Origin: an uncultured Eubacteriales bacterium
Lineage (GTDB): Bacteria; Bacillota; Clostridia; Oscillospirales; CAG-272
Assembly: GCA_934481515.1 (NCBI GenBank)
Contig: CAKSPO010000010.1
Span: 1 to 53,737 of the forward strand
Direction of reading: 5' to 3'
Length of the DNA: 53,737 nucleotides
A program made the translations under genes and the position numbers. This document shows positions 24,808 to 34,172 of the stretch, piece after piece. Numbering within the stretch: position 1 is the stretch's first letter; each line of letters starts with the position of its first letter. The notes beneath the pieces were generated by a model. That model was given only the letters and a program-made list of their open reading frames with translations, was not told the origin of the DNA and ran no database searches.

Positions 24808-24868
24808 GACAGAGTGCGGGAACGAAAGCATTGCTTCCGTTCCCGCACTCTGTCATTTTGATTTTTTT
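24808..24868 (+). terminator. intrinsic terminator after the acyl ligase
   Basis: A 17-bp perfect stem (GACAGAGTGCGGGAACG and its complement) with a 13-base loop, followed by ATTTTGATTTTTTT. U-run only in the plus direction. Confidence 0.9.
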
Positions 24869-24893
24869 AGGTTGGTTTTTCGGGTTGCCTTTT

Positions 24894-25958
24894 TCAGGTG
24901 AGAATGGTACCGCCGCCCAAAACGACATCCCCGTCATAGAGAACCGCCGCCTGCCCCGGTGTAATTGCCCGTTGCGGCTCCTCAAACAAAAGACGCACCT
25001 TGCCATCCGGGAGCGGATAGGCAACCGCCGGCTGCTCGACTTGCCGGTAACGAACCTTTGCCCGGCAGGAAACCGGACGATCCGGGCATTCGCCGGAAAT
25101 CCAATGAAATTCGCCGACCAATGCTTCCCTCCTGAACAGCTCCGCACTCTCCCCAAGAACCACAGTGTTTGTCTCCGGGCAGATCCTGCAAACGTACATT
25201 TTCTCCGGAAACGGCATTCCGAGTCCCTTATGCTGACCGATCGTATAGTGAATCACCCCGCGGTGACGGCCGAGAACAGTTCCGTTCCGATCCGTAAAAT
25301 TTCCCGGCTCAGGAGCCTTCCCCGTCTGCATTGCGATGACTTTTGCATAGTCCCCGTCCGGAACAAAACAGATATCCTGACTGTCCGGCTTTGCGGCGTT
25401 CAGAAAGCCGCTTTCCTCCGCAATCCGGCGGGTTTCGGTCTTGCAAAGCTCCCCCAGCGGAAAAAGCGTATGCGCCAATTGCTCCTGCGTCATCGAATAC
25501 AGCACATAGCTCTGATCCTTGGAGGGGTCCAGTGCTTTTTTCAGCCGGAATTTCCCGTCCGCGCGGTCAATTCTCGCATAATGTCCCGTCGCGACATGAT
25601 CGCATCCGAGTAGTTTTGCGCGTTCAAAAAGCTTGTCGAACTTCATATACCGGTTGCAGTCGATGCAGGGGTTCGGCGTCCTGCCGTGCAGATAGCTGTC
25701 TACGAATTTTCCGATGACTTTTTCCCGGAAATCCTCCGTAAAATTGAAGACATAGTACGGCATTCCGAGCCGGTAAGCCACTCCGCGGGCATCCTCCACG
25801 TCGTCCAGAGAACAGCAGGTGTGCCCCTTCGGAATCCCTGCGTCCTCATTGGAATAGAGCTTCATCGTGCACCCGATGCAATCATTCCCCGCATCGGTCA
25901 GAAGCTTTGCGGCAACCGAGGAATCCACGCCTCCGCTCATTGCGACCAAGACCTTCAT
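24894..25958 (-). CDS. mnmA: tRNA-specific 2-thiouridylase MnmA
   Basis: 354 aa. Thiolates U34 of the Lys, Glu and Gln tRNAs. The PP-loop ATPase motif MSGGVDSSVAA is at residues 7-17, the first catalytic Cys is in GRTPNPCIDCN (about 100) and the second in DSQDICF (about 201); the C-terminal beta domain ends normally. Ribosome site GGAAGGAGGAG precedes the ATG. It is last in the guaA/purA/purB/pyrG direction with a 69-base gap containing a hairpin, so it may be partly separate. Confidence 0.95.
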   Translation of the reverse strand: MKVLVAMSGGVDSSVAAKLLTDAGNDCIGCTMKLYSNEDAGIPKGHTCCSLDDVEDARGVAYRLGMPYYVFNFTEDFREKVIGKFVDSYLHGRTPNPCIDCNRYMKFDKLFERAKLLGCDHVATGHYARIDRADGKFRLKKALDPSKDQSYVLYSMTQEQLAHTLFPLGELCKTETRRIAEESGFLNAAKPDSQDICFVPDGDYAKVIAMQTGKAPEPGNFTDRNGTVLGRHRGVIHYTIGQHKGLGMPFPEKMYVCRICPETNTVVLGESAELFRREALVGEFHWISGECPDRPVSCRAKVRYRQVEQPAVAYPLPDGKVRLLFEEPQRAITPGQAAVLYDGDVVLGGGTILT

Positions 25959-25988
25959 GTCCTCTCCTCCTTCCGGAAAACCGGTAGA

Positions 25989-26022
25989 GGCACCCGACAG
26001 AGAAAAACATCTGCCGGGTGCC
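25989..26022 (-). other. 13-bp hairpin after guaA
   Basis: GGCACCCGGCAGA pairs with TCTGTCGGGTGCC (one G-T pair) around an 8-base loop between guaA and mnmA. The following TCTACCGG is a poor U-run, so it is more likely an attenuating or stabilising hairpin than a full terminator. Confidence 0.45.
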
Positions 26023-26027
26023 TTGTC

Positions 26028-27557
26028 TCAGCACCATTCAATGGTTGCCGGCGGCTTTCCCGTAATATCGTAGACCACACGCCCGACCCCCCGAACCTCA
26101 TTGACGATCCGTGCGGAAACCGTTCCCAGTACCTTGTGGGAAATCGGCGCATATTCGCAGGTCATAAAATCGGAGGTACGCACGGCGCGAAGCGCGACCG
26201 TGTAATCGTAGGTGCGGAAATCTCCGACCACACCGACGGAACGGGTATCGGTCAGAACCGCAAAGAACTGATCCGCGCGAATCCGGCGGCGGGTGATCTC
26301 CTCCCGGAAAATCGCGTCCGCCTCCCGCAGGATTGCAAGCTTTTCTTCGGTAATCTCACCGATGATCCGGACACCGAGACCGGGGCCCGGAAACGGCTGA
26401 CGCTCCACAAACGCGCGCGGCAGACCAAGCTGTCTGCCAAGTGCCCGCACTTCATCCTTGAAAAGGCTCCGGAGCGGCTCCACAACGCCGGAAAAGCCCA
26501 TGTCCTTGGGAAGTCCGCCGACATTGTGGTGGCTCTTGATGGTTGCCGCCTTACTCCCGCCGGATTCAATCACGTCGGGGTAAATCGTTCCCTGCGCCAA
26601 AAACCGGATGTTTGGAAGCTTTTTGGATTCCGCTTCAAAAACGCGGACAAACTCGGTGCCGATTATCTTCCGCTTCTGCTCCGGATCGGTCACGCCCGAA
26701 AGCGCCTTGAGAAAACGGTCGGCGGCATTGACGCGGATGAAGTGCAGATCCCCGCCTGCAAACGCCTTTTCCACCTCATCTCCTTCGTTCTTGCGCATCA
26801 GACCGTGATCGACAAAAATGCAGTGCAATTGTCCGGGAATCGCTTTGGAAAGAAGCGCCGCACACACGGAAGAATCCACACCTCCGGAAAGTCCGAGTAG
26901 CACATGAGCATCTCCCACCTGCTCCCGCACCTTGAGAATCAGCTCCTGCTCCAGGTTTTTCAGATCGTAATCCCCCTTCGCACCGCAGACGCGGTACAGG
27001 AAGTTGTGAATCATTTTGGTACCGTTCGGCGTGCTCTCCACCTCCGGATGGAACTGTACGCCGTAAAGCCCTGCCGCCACATTCTGGATTGCGGCATTGG
27101 GGCAGTTTTCGGTGGAAGCCACCGTCTCAAAGCCCTCCGGGAGGACGGTAATCCGGTCGGTATGGCTCATCAGACCAACCTCTTCCTCCGAAAGACCGAC
27201 AAACAACGGGGAGGAAAGTTCTACCCGCATTGCCGTTTTTCCGTACTCACTGGTGTCGCACGGAGCCACCGTTCCTCCCATTGACCAGGTCAGAAGCTGA
27301 GAGCCGTAACAAATGCCGAGCACCGGGATTCCCAACCGAAAAATTTCTTTATCACAGTGCGGGGAATCCTCCAGATAGACGCTGTTGGGACCTCCCGTCA
27401 GAATAATACCGATCGGAGCGATCCGGCGGATTTCCTCCGCCGTAATGGTATCCCCGGAGCGCACGGAGGAATAAACGTGACATTCCCGCACCCGGCGCGC
27501 AATCAGCTCCTTGTACTGCCCACCGAAATCCAGAATCAATACTGTTTGTGAAGCCAT
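26028..27557 (-). CDS. guaA: GMP synthase (glutamine-hydrolysing)
   Basis: 509 aa. Converts XMP to GMP with glutamine and ATP. The N-terminal class I amidotransferase has ILDFGGQY, the nucleophile in GICYGSQLL (Cys about 82) and FHPEVEST; the ATP-pyrophosphatase domain has LSGGVDSSV, and the C-terminal dimerisation domain ends KPPATIEWC. All catalytic residues are present and length is standard. It follows purA by 15 bases. In this operon it is one of two glutamine-consuming enzymes downstream of a glutamine synthetase. Confidence 0.97.
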   Translation of the reverse strand: MASQTVLILDFGGQYKELIARRVRECHVYSSVRSGDTITAEEIRRIAPIGIILTGGPNSVYLEDSPHCDKEIFRLGIPVLGICYGSQLLTWSMGGTVAPCDTSEYGKTAMRVELSSPLFVGLSEEEVGLMSHTDRITVLPEGFETVASTENCPNAAIQNVAAGLYGVQFHPEVESTPNGTKMIHNFLYRVCGAKGDYDLKNLEQELILKVREQVGDAHVLLGLSGGVDSSVCAALLSKAIPGQLHCIFVDHGLMRKNEGDEVEKAFAGGDLHFIRVNAADRFLKALSGVTDPEQKRKIIGTEFVRVFEAESKKLPNIRFLAQGTIYPDVIESGGSKAATIKSHHNVGGLPKDMGFSGVVEPLRSLFKDEVRALGRQLGLPRAFVERQPFPGPGLGVRIIGEITEEKLAILREADAIFREEITRRRIRADQFFAVLTDTRSVGVVGDFRTYDYTVALRAVRTSDFMTCEYAPISHKVLGTVSARIVNEVRGVGRVVYDITGKPPATIEWC

Positions 27558-27572
27558 CCGTTTTTCCCCCGG

Positions 27573-28844
27573 TCAGTCCTTGATTTCAATGTATTCGTCT
27601 CTCTCGGCACCGACGGAAACGTAGCGTACCGGGCATCCGACTGCCTTCTCCAGATACCGGATATATTCCTTGGCGGCATCGGGCAGAGATTCATAGGTTC
27701 TGCACTTGGAAACATCTCCGAAGCCCGGCAGATACTCCACAACGGGCTTTGCACGGTTGAGGCGGTCCCCCGTCGGGAAATCCGTGGTTCTGACGCCGTC
27801 AATCTCATAAGCAACGCAGACCGGAATCCGATCCAGATAGGACAGCACATCCATCTTGGTCAGTGCGATGCAATCCGCTCCCTGTACTCTGACGCCATAG
27901 AGCGACGCGGGAATATCAAAGGGACCGACGCGGCGGGGTCTGCCCGTCGCGGCACCATACTCACCGCCGGCACGGCGCAACTCTTCCGCTTCCTCCCCGA
28001 ACATTTCCGCGGTGAAGGGACCCTCGCCCACGCAGGTGGAATATGCCTTCATGATACCGACCGTCTGATCCAGCCGGACACCGGGAATTCCGGCACCGAT
28101 GGGGGCATAGGAAGCCAGCGTCGTAGAGGAAGAGGTGTACGGATAAATACCGAAATCAATGTCCCGGAGTGCTCCCAGCTGAGCCTCAAACATAATGCTC
28201 TTTCCCGCCTTTACGGCATCGGTCAGATAGGTGGTCACATCCGTGATGTACGGAGCAATCTCCTCACCGTACTTTTTCAGCCAGGCAAGAATCTCTTCGG
28301 CATCTACCGGAGCATGACCGTAGCCCGTCACCGTGATGTTCTTCCACTCCACGATATCGCGTACCTTCTCGGTCAGCGTTTCCGGATGCAGCAGATCCGC
28401 CATGCGGATGCCTTTTTTCATATACTTGTCCGCATATACCGGAGCAATTCCGCGGCGGGTGGAACCGAACTTTTTGTCCGCCAGACGCTCCTCTTCCATG
28501 ATATCCTGCAGCTTGTGGTACGGCATGCAGATAATTGCCTTGTCGCTGATCTTCAGGTTTTCCGGCGTGATGCGGATTCCCTGCGCTGCAAGTCTGCCGA
28601 TCTCGCCGGAAAGGTGCTCCAGGTCGATTACCATTCCGTTGCCCATCACATTCACCGTTGTCTCCCGCAGGATTCCGGAAGGAAGCAGATTCAGAATGAA
28701 CTTGCCCTTCTCGTTGACCACCGTGTGACCTGCATTGTTTCCCCCCTGATAGCGGCAGATGATGTCATAATCAGAGGAAAGCAGATCCACCATTCTTCCC
28801 TTTCCTTCGTCTCCCCAGTTAATTCCCACAATCGCTGTAAGCAT
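27573..28844 (-). CDS. purA: adenylosuccinate synthetase
   Basis: 423 aa. Joins IMP and aspartate with GTP. The N-terminus MLTAIVGINWGDEGKGR holds the P-loop, followed by YQGGNNAGHTVV with the catalytic His; later GSTRRGIAPVYADK and QLGALRDIDFG match. The ATG at 28842-28844 is the true start: the same frame stays open 111 codons further upstream, but that part is antisense-like overlap with purB and AAGGG precedes this ATG. Confidence 0.97.
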   Translation of the reverse strand: MLTAIVGINWGDEGKGRMVDLLSSDYDIICRYQGGNNAGHTVVNEKGKFILNLLPSGILRETTVNVMGNGMVIDLEHLSGEIGRLAAQGIRITPENLKISDKAIICMPYHKLQDIMEEERLADKKFGSTRRGIAPVYADKYMKKGIRMADLLHPETLTEKVRDIVEWKNITVTGYGHAPVDAEEILAWLKKYGEEIAPYITDVTTYLTDAVKAGKSIMFEAQLGALRDIDFGIYPYTSSSTTLASYAPIGAGIPGVRLDQTVGIMKAYSTCVGEGPFTAEMFGEEAEELRRAGGEYGAATGRPRRVGPFDIPASLYGVRVQGADCIALTKMDVLSYLDRIPVCVAYEIDGVRTTDFPTGDRLNRAKPVVEYLPGFGDVSKCRTYESLPDAAKEYIRYLEKAVGCPVRYVSVGAERDEYIEIKD

Positions 28845-28887
28845 AACCCTTGTTCCCTTCCTTTTATCTGAAAATTTTATAAACCAT

Positions 28888-30321
28888 TTATACGTGCAGA
28901 GAGACATCCACGGCTTCCGAAAGCGTCTGCCGGTTTTCCTCCAGCATCTGGCGCACCTCGGCAACATAGGCGTCGGTCTGCTCGGTCGCCATCCCGGTAA
29001 AGCGGCTCTCCCGAATGATCCGGTCAATGTCCTCCCGCGACAATCCGAATACCGGATCCGCGGCAATACGATCCAGCAGATCGTTGTCCTTGCCCTCCTG
29101 CTTGATTGCCTTGCCTGCCGCCACGGAATGACGGCGGATTGCTTCATGCAAAGTCTGACGATCCCCGCCGCGGCGCACACAATCCATCAGAATGTTCTCG
29201 GTTGCCATGAACGGAAGCTCCTCCATCAGATGCTTTTCAATCACCTTCGGGTAGACCGTCACACCGCGGATCACGTTGATATAAAGATTCAGAATTCCGT
29301 CCACCGCCAAAAACGCTTCCGGAATGCTGATACGGCGGTTGGCGGAATCATCCAGCGTGCGCTCCAGCCACTGCGTTCCCGCCGTCATTGCAGGATTGAC
29401 CGCATCGGCAATGACAAACCGTGCCAGAGAGGAAATCCGCTCGCTCCGCATCGGATTGCGCTTGTACGCCATTGCGGAGGAACCGACCTGACCGTCCTCA
29501 AACGGCTCATCAAATTCCTTCAGATGGGACAGCAGGCGAATATCACCGGAAAACTTCTGCGCACTCTGCGCAATTCCGGAAAGCACCGAAAGAACAAAGG
29601 CATCCGCCTTCCGCGGGTAGGTCTGTCCGCTGACCGCGTAAACCGACGCAAATCCGAGCTTCTGCGCAATCTTTTTCTCCAGTTCCCGTACCTTGCCCGT
29701 GTCCCCGCCGAACAGTTCCAGAAAGCTTGCCCCGGTTCCGGTCGTTCCGCGGCACCCGAGCAGTTTCAGGTTTCCGCAGACAAAATCCAGCTGGGTAAGA
29801 TCCATCATCAGATCCTGCATCCAGAGCGTGGCGCGCTTGCCGACCGTCGTGGGCTGTGCCGCCTGAAAATGCGTATAGGCAAGCGTCGGGAGATCGCGGT
29901 AGCGCTCCGCAAAATCCGCCAGCGCGGAAATTGCCTCCAGGAGCAACCGGCGGACACGAAGCAACGCATCCCGTTGAAGAATGACATCCGTATTGTCACC
30001 GACATAACAGCTGGTAGCGCCCAGGTGAATGATCGGCTTTGCCTTCGGGCAGACCTGACCGTAAGCGTAAATATGCGCCATCACATCGTGGCGAACCTCG
30101 CGCTCCCGGCGATCCGCAACCTCATAGTCAATGTCCTCTGCGTGCTCCCGCATTTCCGCGATCTGTTCGTCGGAAATGTCAAGTCCCAACTCTTTTTCAC
30201 TTTCCGCCAGAGCAATCCAGAGCCGTCTCCAAAGCGAGAATTTCCGGTTGTCCGAAAAAATTTCCTGCATTTCACGGCTTGCATAACGCCTGCAAAGCGG
30301 GTTTTCATAGACTTCGTGCAT
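28888..30321 (-). CDS. purB: adenylosuccinate lyase
   Basis: 477 aa fumarase/aspartase-superfamily enzyme. It acts twice in purine synthesis, cleaving SAICAR and adenylosuccinate. The signature loop GSSAMAYKRNPMRSE is present, as are LAYTHFQAAQPTTVGKR and HLGATSCYVGDN with the catalytic His. The ATG at 30319-30321 is preferred because GGAGAATATC lies ahead; an upstream ATG 7 codons earlier lacks a site. The gene ends 43 bases before purA. Confidence 0.96.
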   Translation of the reverse strand: MHEVYENPLCRRYASREMQEIFSDNRKFSLWRRLWIALAESEKELGLDISDEQIAEMREHAEDIDYEVADRREREVRHDVMAHIYAYGQVCPKAKPIIHLGATSCYVGDNTDVILQRDALLRVRRLLLEAISALADFAERYRDLPTLAYTHFQAAQPTTVGKRATLWMQDLMMDLTQLDFVCGNLKLLGCRGTTGTGASFLELFGGDTGKVRELEKKIAQKLGFASVYAVSGQTYPRKADAFVLSVLSGIAQSAQKFSGDIRLLSHLKEFDEPFEDGQVGSSAMAYKRNPMRSERISSLARFVIADAVNPAMTAGTQWLERTLDDSANRRISIPEAFLAVDGILNLYINVIRGVTVYPKVIEKHLMEELPFMATENILMDCVRRGGDRQTLHEAIRRHSVAAGKAIKQEGKDNDLLDRIAADPVFGLSREDIDRIIRESRFTGMATEQTDAYVAEVRQMLEENRQTLSEAVDVSLHV

Positions 30322-30386
30322 GATATTCTCCGTTTTCTGCATATTTTTGTTCCGGAAAAATCCGGAGGATCGGAATCAGGGATGAA

Positions 30387-31994
30387 TCAGTGATGATTGT
30401 GCTTGTCCAGTGCCGCGGCAATGAATCCGCGGAACAGCGGATGCGCGCGGTTCGGACGGGACTTGAACTCCGGATGGTACTGAACGCCGACATAGAACGG
30501 ACGGTCGCTCAGCTCCACCGTTTCCACAAGCCTGCCGTCCGGGGAAAGTCCGGACAAGGTCAGTCCCGCGCCGGTCAGAACCTCCCGGTACTCGTTGTTG
30601 AATTCATAGCGATGACGGTGACGCTCGGAAATCTCCGTCGTTCCGTAGCAGCGCTCCATCGTCGTTCCGGGAAGGATGCGGCAGGGGTAGGCACCGAGAC
30701 GGAGCGTGCCGCCCTTGTCAATATTTTCGCTCTGCCCCGGCATGAAATCAATCACCTTGTTGCGGCAAAGCTCGTCGAATTCACCGGAATGCGCATCCCG
30801 GATACCGGCGACGTTCCGCGCGTACTCAATCACGGCAATCTGCATTCCGAGACAGATTCCGAAATACGGAAGCCCGTTTTCGCGGGCATACTTTGCCGCC
30901 AGAATCATGCCGTCAATGCCTCTGCCGCCAAATCCGCCGGGAACGATAATCCCGTCGAGAGCACCGAGAATTTCCTTGCAATTGTCCTCGTTCAGGTTCT
31001 CGGAGTCGATCCAGTGAATGCGGATGTGCGTGTTGAGCACATATCCGGCATGCCGCATGGCTTCCGCCACCGAAAGATAGGCATCATGGAGCTGAACATA
31101 CTTACCGACAAGACCGATGTGAACCTCCTGCTCCCGTGCCTTGATTCTGCCGACCATCTCTGTCCATTCGGCAAGGTCCGGAGCCGGTGCGTCAATTCCG
31201 AGCTCTCTGCAAACCACCGAGGAGAAGTTTGCCTTTTCCAGCATCAGAGGGGCTTCGTAAAGATAAGGAATCGTGATATTTTCGATCACACAGTCCGGCT
31301 TGACGTTGCAAAACATGGAAATCTTTTTGAAGATCGACTCCTCCAGCGGCTCATCGCAGCGGAGAACGATGATGTTCGGATTGATTCCCATTCCCTGCAA
31401 TTCCTTGACGGAATGCTGGGTGGGCTTGGACTTGTGCTCGTCGGAGCCATGCAAAAACGGCACCAGCGTGACATGGATAAAGAGGCTGTTCTCCCGCCCG
31501 ACCTCCAGAGAAATCTGCCGGATTGCCTCAATAAACGGCTGTGATTCAATGTCACCGATGGTGCCGCCGATTTCCGTAATCACTACATCGGCATCCGTCT
31601 GCTTTCCGACGCGATACACAAAATCCTTGATTTCGTTGGTGATATGCGGAATGACCTGCACGGTCGAGCCGAGATATTCGCCGCGGCGCTCCTTGTTCAG
31701 AACATTCCAGTAGACCTTTCCGGTCGTCAGGTTGGAATACCGGTTCAGGTCCTCGTCAATAAATCTTTCGTAGTGACCAAGATCCAGATCGGTCTCCGCA
31801 CCGTCCTCCGTCACGTATACCTCCCCGTGCTGATACGGACTCATCGTACCGGGGTCTACATTGATGTACGGATCCAGCTTCTGCGCCGCAACCTTCAAGC
31901 CTCTGCACTTGAGCAGACGTCCGAGCGACGCCGCCGTAATTCCCTTACCAAGACCGGAGACCACACCTCCGGTCACAAAAATATACTTTGTCAT
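30387..31994 (-). CDS. pyrG: CTP synthase
   Basis: 535 aa. Aminates UTP to CTP using glutamine. The N-terminal amidoligase starts TKYIFVTGGVVSGLGKG and has the EIGGTIGDIES motif; the C-terminal amidotransferase has GICLGMQ (nucleophile Cys) and YHPEF (catalytic His-Glu). The ATG at 31992-31994 follows GGAGATAAAGAAA, dropping 29 codons of the longest frame. It starts 35 bases after the ANTAR regulator gene, so it is probably in the same transcript as glutamine synthetase. Confidence 0.97.
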   Translation of the reverse strand: MTKYIFVTGGVVSGLGKGITAASLGRLLKCRGLKVAAQKLDPYINVDPGTMSPYQHGEVYVTEDGAETDLDLGHYERFIDEDLNRYSNLTTGKVYWNVLNKERRGEYLGSTVQVIPHITNEIKDFVYRVGKQTDADVVITEIGGTIGDIESQPFIEAIRQISLEVGRENSLFIHVTLVPFLHGSDEHKSKPTQHSVKELQGMGINPNIIVLRCDEPLEESIFKKISMFCNVKPDCVIENITIPYLYEAPLMLEKANFSSVVCRELGIDAPAPDLAEWTEMVGRIKAREQEVHIGLVGKYVQLHDAYLSVAEAMRHAGYVLNTHIRIHWIDSENLNEDNCKEILGALDGIIVPGGFGGRGIDGMILAAKYARENGLPYFGICLGMQIAVIEYARNVAGIRDAHSGEFDELCRNKVIDFMPGQSENIDKGGTLRLGAYPCRILPGTTMERCYGTTEISERHRHRYEFNNEYREVLTGAGLTLSGLSPDGRLVETVELSDRPFYVGVQYHPEFKSRPNRAHPLFRGFIAAALDKHNHH

Positions 31995-32029
31995 TTTCTT
32001 TATCTCCGCAAAATAAAAAGATTCAAAAA

Positions 32030-32614
32030 TTATCGGTACGTTTTCAATATGGACTCCGCAACGGACTTTCGCGTGACGCAACGATCCATTGCCTGTTTTT
32101 CAATATACCGGTGCGCTTCCTGCTCCGTCATTTTGAGCTGCTCAATGAGAAGCCATTTTGCACGGTTGACCAGCCGGATTTCCTCCATTTTTTCCTCCAT
32201 GGAGGCGGTTTTCCGTTCCATCCTGCGCAACCGTTCCCGCGTTCCGCAAAGCAGAGTCAGAGACTGACGCAGCATTTGCGAGGAGGTCGGCTTCGGCAGG
32301 GTCAGAATCCCGAAGGAGGATGCACGTGCACTGACCTCCGGATAATGCTCCGTCCGAACCAGCAGCAGAATTCCCATACTGCTTCCCCCGCAGAAATCCT
32401 CCGCCAGAAGAATGCCCGTCTCATCGGGAAGCGGTGCATTGATGACAGTGAGATCAAAGGAAGTCTCAGAAACCGCTCTTCTGGCTTCCCCTGCATTCCC
32501 CACCATCCGGATCGGTGAATACTGCCCCTCCGAAAGCAGAGAAAGGAAGGAAGCGTTGAACTTTTCGGATGCCGAAACCAGCAGAACGCTGTAGCATGAT
32601 TCCTCCGCCTGCAA
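32030..32614 (-). CDS. ANTAR-domain regulator with degenerate receiver domain
   Basis: 194 aa. The C-terminal ANTAR RNA-binding domain is clear (about 140-188: NRAKWLLIEQLKMTEQEAHR, then RKSVAESIL). The N-terminal half is a receiver-like fold, but the usual phospho-acceptor is Asn59 (DLTVINAPLPDETG), so phosphorylation control is unlikely; the conserved Lys in LPKPTS remains. Start is a TTG at 32612-32614 with GGAGGGAGGGG in front. ANTAR proteins bind paired hairpins in leaders to prevent termination, and clostridial members beside glnA control nitrogen genes. It lies between glutamine synthetase and pyrG. See the attenuator-like leaders at 34100-34323. Confidence 0.88.
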   Translation of the reverse strand: MQAEESCYSVLLVSASEKFNASFLSLLSEGQYSPIRMVGNAGEARRAVSETSFDLTVINAPLPDETGILLAEDFCGGSSMGILLLVRTEHYPEVSARASSFGILTLPKPTSSQMLRQSLTLLCGTRERLRRMERKTASMEEKMEEIRLVNRAKWLLIEQLKMTEQEAHRYIEKQAMDRCVTRKSVAESILKTYR

Positions 32615-32647
32615 AAGTTTCCCCTCCCTCCGAAAAAAGATTCCGTA

Positions 32648-33856
32648 TCAGCCAAGCCAGTACCGTCGGATCTCCTCCGGCAACCATTCCGACAGAATCG
32701 GCGCCTTTGCGGCAACCGCCCGAGCCTCCTCCAGCGATCCCGGCAGAGTGCCGTATTGATCCGTCACGCCGGACGGTGCACGAAACAGATTTTGCTCCGC
32801 GGCATCCGGCAGCGTCAAATCCTTCTGAATGCCGTCAAGTCCTGCCCGGATCAGCAGTGCAAAAGCAAGATAGGGATTGCACATCGGGTCGGGTGAACGC
32901 AGTTCCGCTCTCCGGTATTTTCCGGTCGCCGCCGGAATCCGGATCAGCTGAGAACGGTTTTCCCGCGCCCAGGAAATATATTTCGGCGCCTTGTCTGATC
33001 CGAAACGACGGTAGGATTCCGCAACCGGATTCAGAAATAAGGTCAGCACCGGAATATGCGCAAGAATTCCGGCAATCGCCTGCGGCATCACATCCGCCCC
33101 GTCCGGACGATGTACGGAAAAATTGATGTGCATCCCGTTTCCGGGAGCCGCATCCAGCGGCTTGGGAGAAAAATCGGCATACAACCCGTTCCGCGCCGCG
33201 ACCGTTTCCACCACAGACCGGAAGGTCACGGCATTGTCGGCGGCAGAGATCGGATCCGAATAACGGAAATCAATCTCGTTCTGCCCCGGTCCCTCCTCGT
33301 GATGCGAGCTTTCCGGGAAAATCCCCATCTCTTCCAGTGTCAGGCAGATTTCCCGGCGCACGTTTTCTCCCCGGTCGGCAGGGGCAATGTCCATATATCC
33401 TGCACGGTCGTAAGGAATCCGGGTCGGTTCCCCGACCTCATCCCGCAAAAACAGGTAAAATTCCATCTCGGAGCCGAAGGTGAAGGAAATCCCGGCATGC
33501 GCCGCTTCCGCCACGGTACGCGCAAGAAGCGACCGTGTATCCCCGGCAAAAGCACTGCCGTCCGGATGCGTTACCGAGCAGAACATCCGCACCACTCTTC
33601 CGTGCTCCGGTCTCCACGGGAGCACCGAGAGCGTGGAAGGATCCGGATGCAGAAGCAGGTCGGAACGAACCTCTCCGCCAAAGCCTTCCACAGCCGATGC
33701 GTCGATCGCAATTCCGTCGGAAAATGCACGCTCCAGCTCTCCCGGCATGACCGATATGTTCTTCTGTCTGCCGCGGGCGTCACAGAACGCCATCCGGATG
33801 AACTTCACATCTTCCTCCGAAACATATTGCAATACTTCTTCCTTGGAATAGTTCAT
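32648..33856 (-). CDS. glnA: glutamine synthetase, type I-like
   Basis: 402 aa, about 40 shorter than classical GSI. It has the beta-Grasp N-terminal domain and the catalytic domain with FGSEMEFYLF, HHEEGPGQNEIDF and NGMHINFSVHRPDG, and the C-terminal RAELRSPDPMCNPYLAFA. It makes glutamine from glutamate, ammonia and ATP. The ATG follows AAAGGAGGCGGC. Expected control is through the leader: two minus-strand promoters (33930-33958 and 34173-34201) lie upstream, the farther one with a terminator-like hairpin. The next genes are the ANTAR regulator and nucleotide synthetases. The short length means a paralogous GS-like ligase is a minor alternative. Confidence 0.88.
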   Translation of the reverse strand: MNYSKEEVLQYVSEEDVKFIRMAFCDARGRQKNISVMPGELERAFSDGIAIDASAVEGFGGEVRSDLLLHPDPSTLSVLPWRPEHGRVVRMFCSVTHPDGSAFAGDTRSLLARTVAEAAHAGISFTFGSEMEFYLFLRDEVGEPTRIPYDRAGYMDIAPADRGENVRREICLTLEEMGIFPESSHHEEGPGQNEIDFRYSDPISAADNAVTFRSVVETVAARNGLYADFSPKPLDAAPGNGMHINFSVHRPDGADVMPQAIAGILAHIPVLTLFLNPVAESYRRFGSDKAPKYISWARENRSQLIRIPAATGKYRRAELRSPDPMCNPYLAFALLIRAGLDGIQKDLTLPDAAEQNLFRAPSGVTDQYGTLPGSLEEARAVAAKAPILSEWLPEEIRRYWLG

Positions 33857-33929
33857 CCTTCAGCCGCCTCCTTTGAAAAAGCATTCCGCGTTTCCCGCCC
33901 TGAAAACCCGGAAACAAAAATTCATTATC

Positions 33930-33958
33930 ATTATACCACACCTTTCTTTTAATTTCTA
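33930..33958 (-). promoter_or_regulatory. proximal promoter candidate for glnA
   Basis: Minus strand -35 TAGAAA (4 of 6), 17-base spacer, -10 TATAAT, giving a leader of about 65 bases. Confidence 0.45.
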
Positions 33959-34099
33959 CTGTTTTTTCGCACAAAAAAACTTCGTCTGCCATCTTTTTTT
34001 CAAGCGTCCGGATGCTTTCCCGGCAGAAAACGATTTTTCCGTGTGCAAAGCAGGAACAGAGAGGCACCGCCGACCGACCGGAATTCTGCCGCCGCCCCC

Positions 34100-34157
34100 A
34101 AAAAGAAAAGACACCCATCCGGGAGAGAACGAATCCCCTCCGCGAATGAACGCCTTT
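34100..34157 (-). terminator. terminator-like hairpin in the long glnA leader
   Basis: On the minus strand AAAGGCGTTCATTCG pairs imperfectly (several G-U pairs) with CGGATGGGTGTCTTT and the tail is CTTTTCTTTTT. It forms within about 10 bases of the transcription start predicted from the 34173-34201 promoter, so it would block most transcription unless prevented. Imperfect stem; folding should decide. Confidence 0.4.
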
Positions 34158-34160
34158 GCC
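34150..34160 (-). promoter_or_regulatory. leader block GGCAAAGGCGT shared with the divergent leader
   Basis: The same 11 bases occur on the plus strand at 34282-34292, at nearly the same distance from the -10 element (12 versus 13 bases). Candidate protein- or RNA-recognition block. Confidence 0.5.
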
Positions 34161-34172
34161 CATTACCGGGTT

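Noticed and set aside
28845..29180. Upstream extension of purA by 111 codons
   Set aside because: It overlaps the purB coding region and the family start MLTAIVGINWGDEGKGR with a ribosome site lies downstream.
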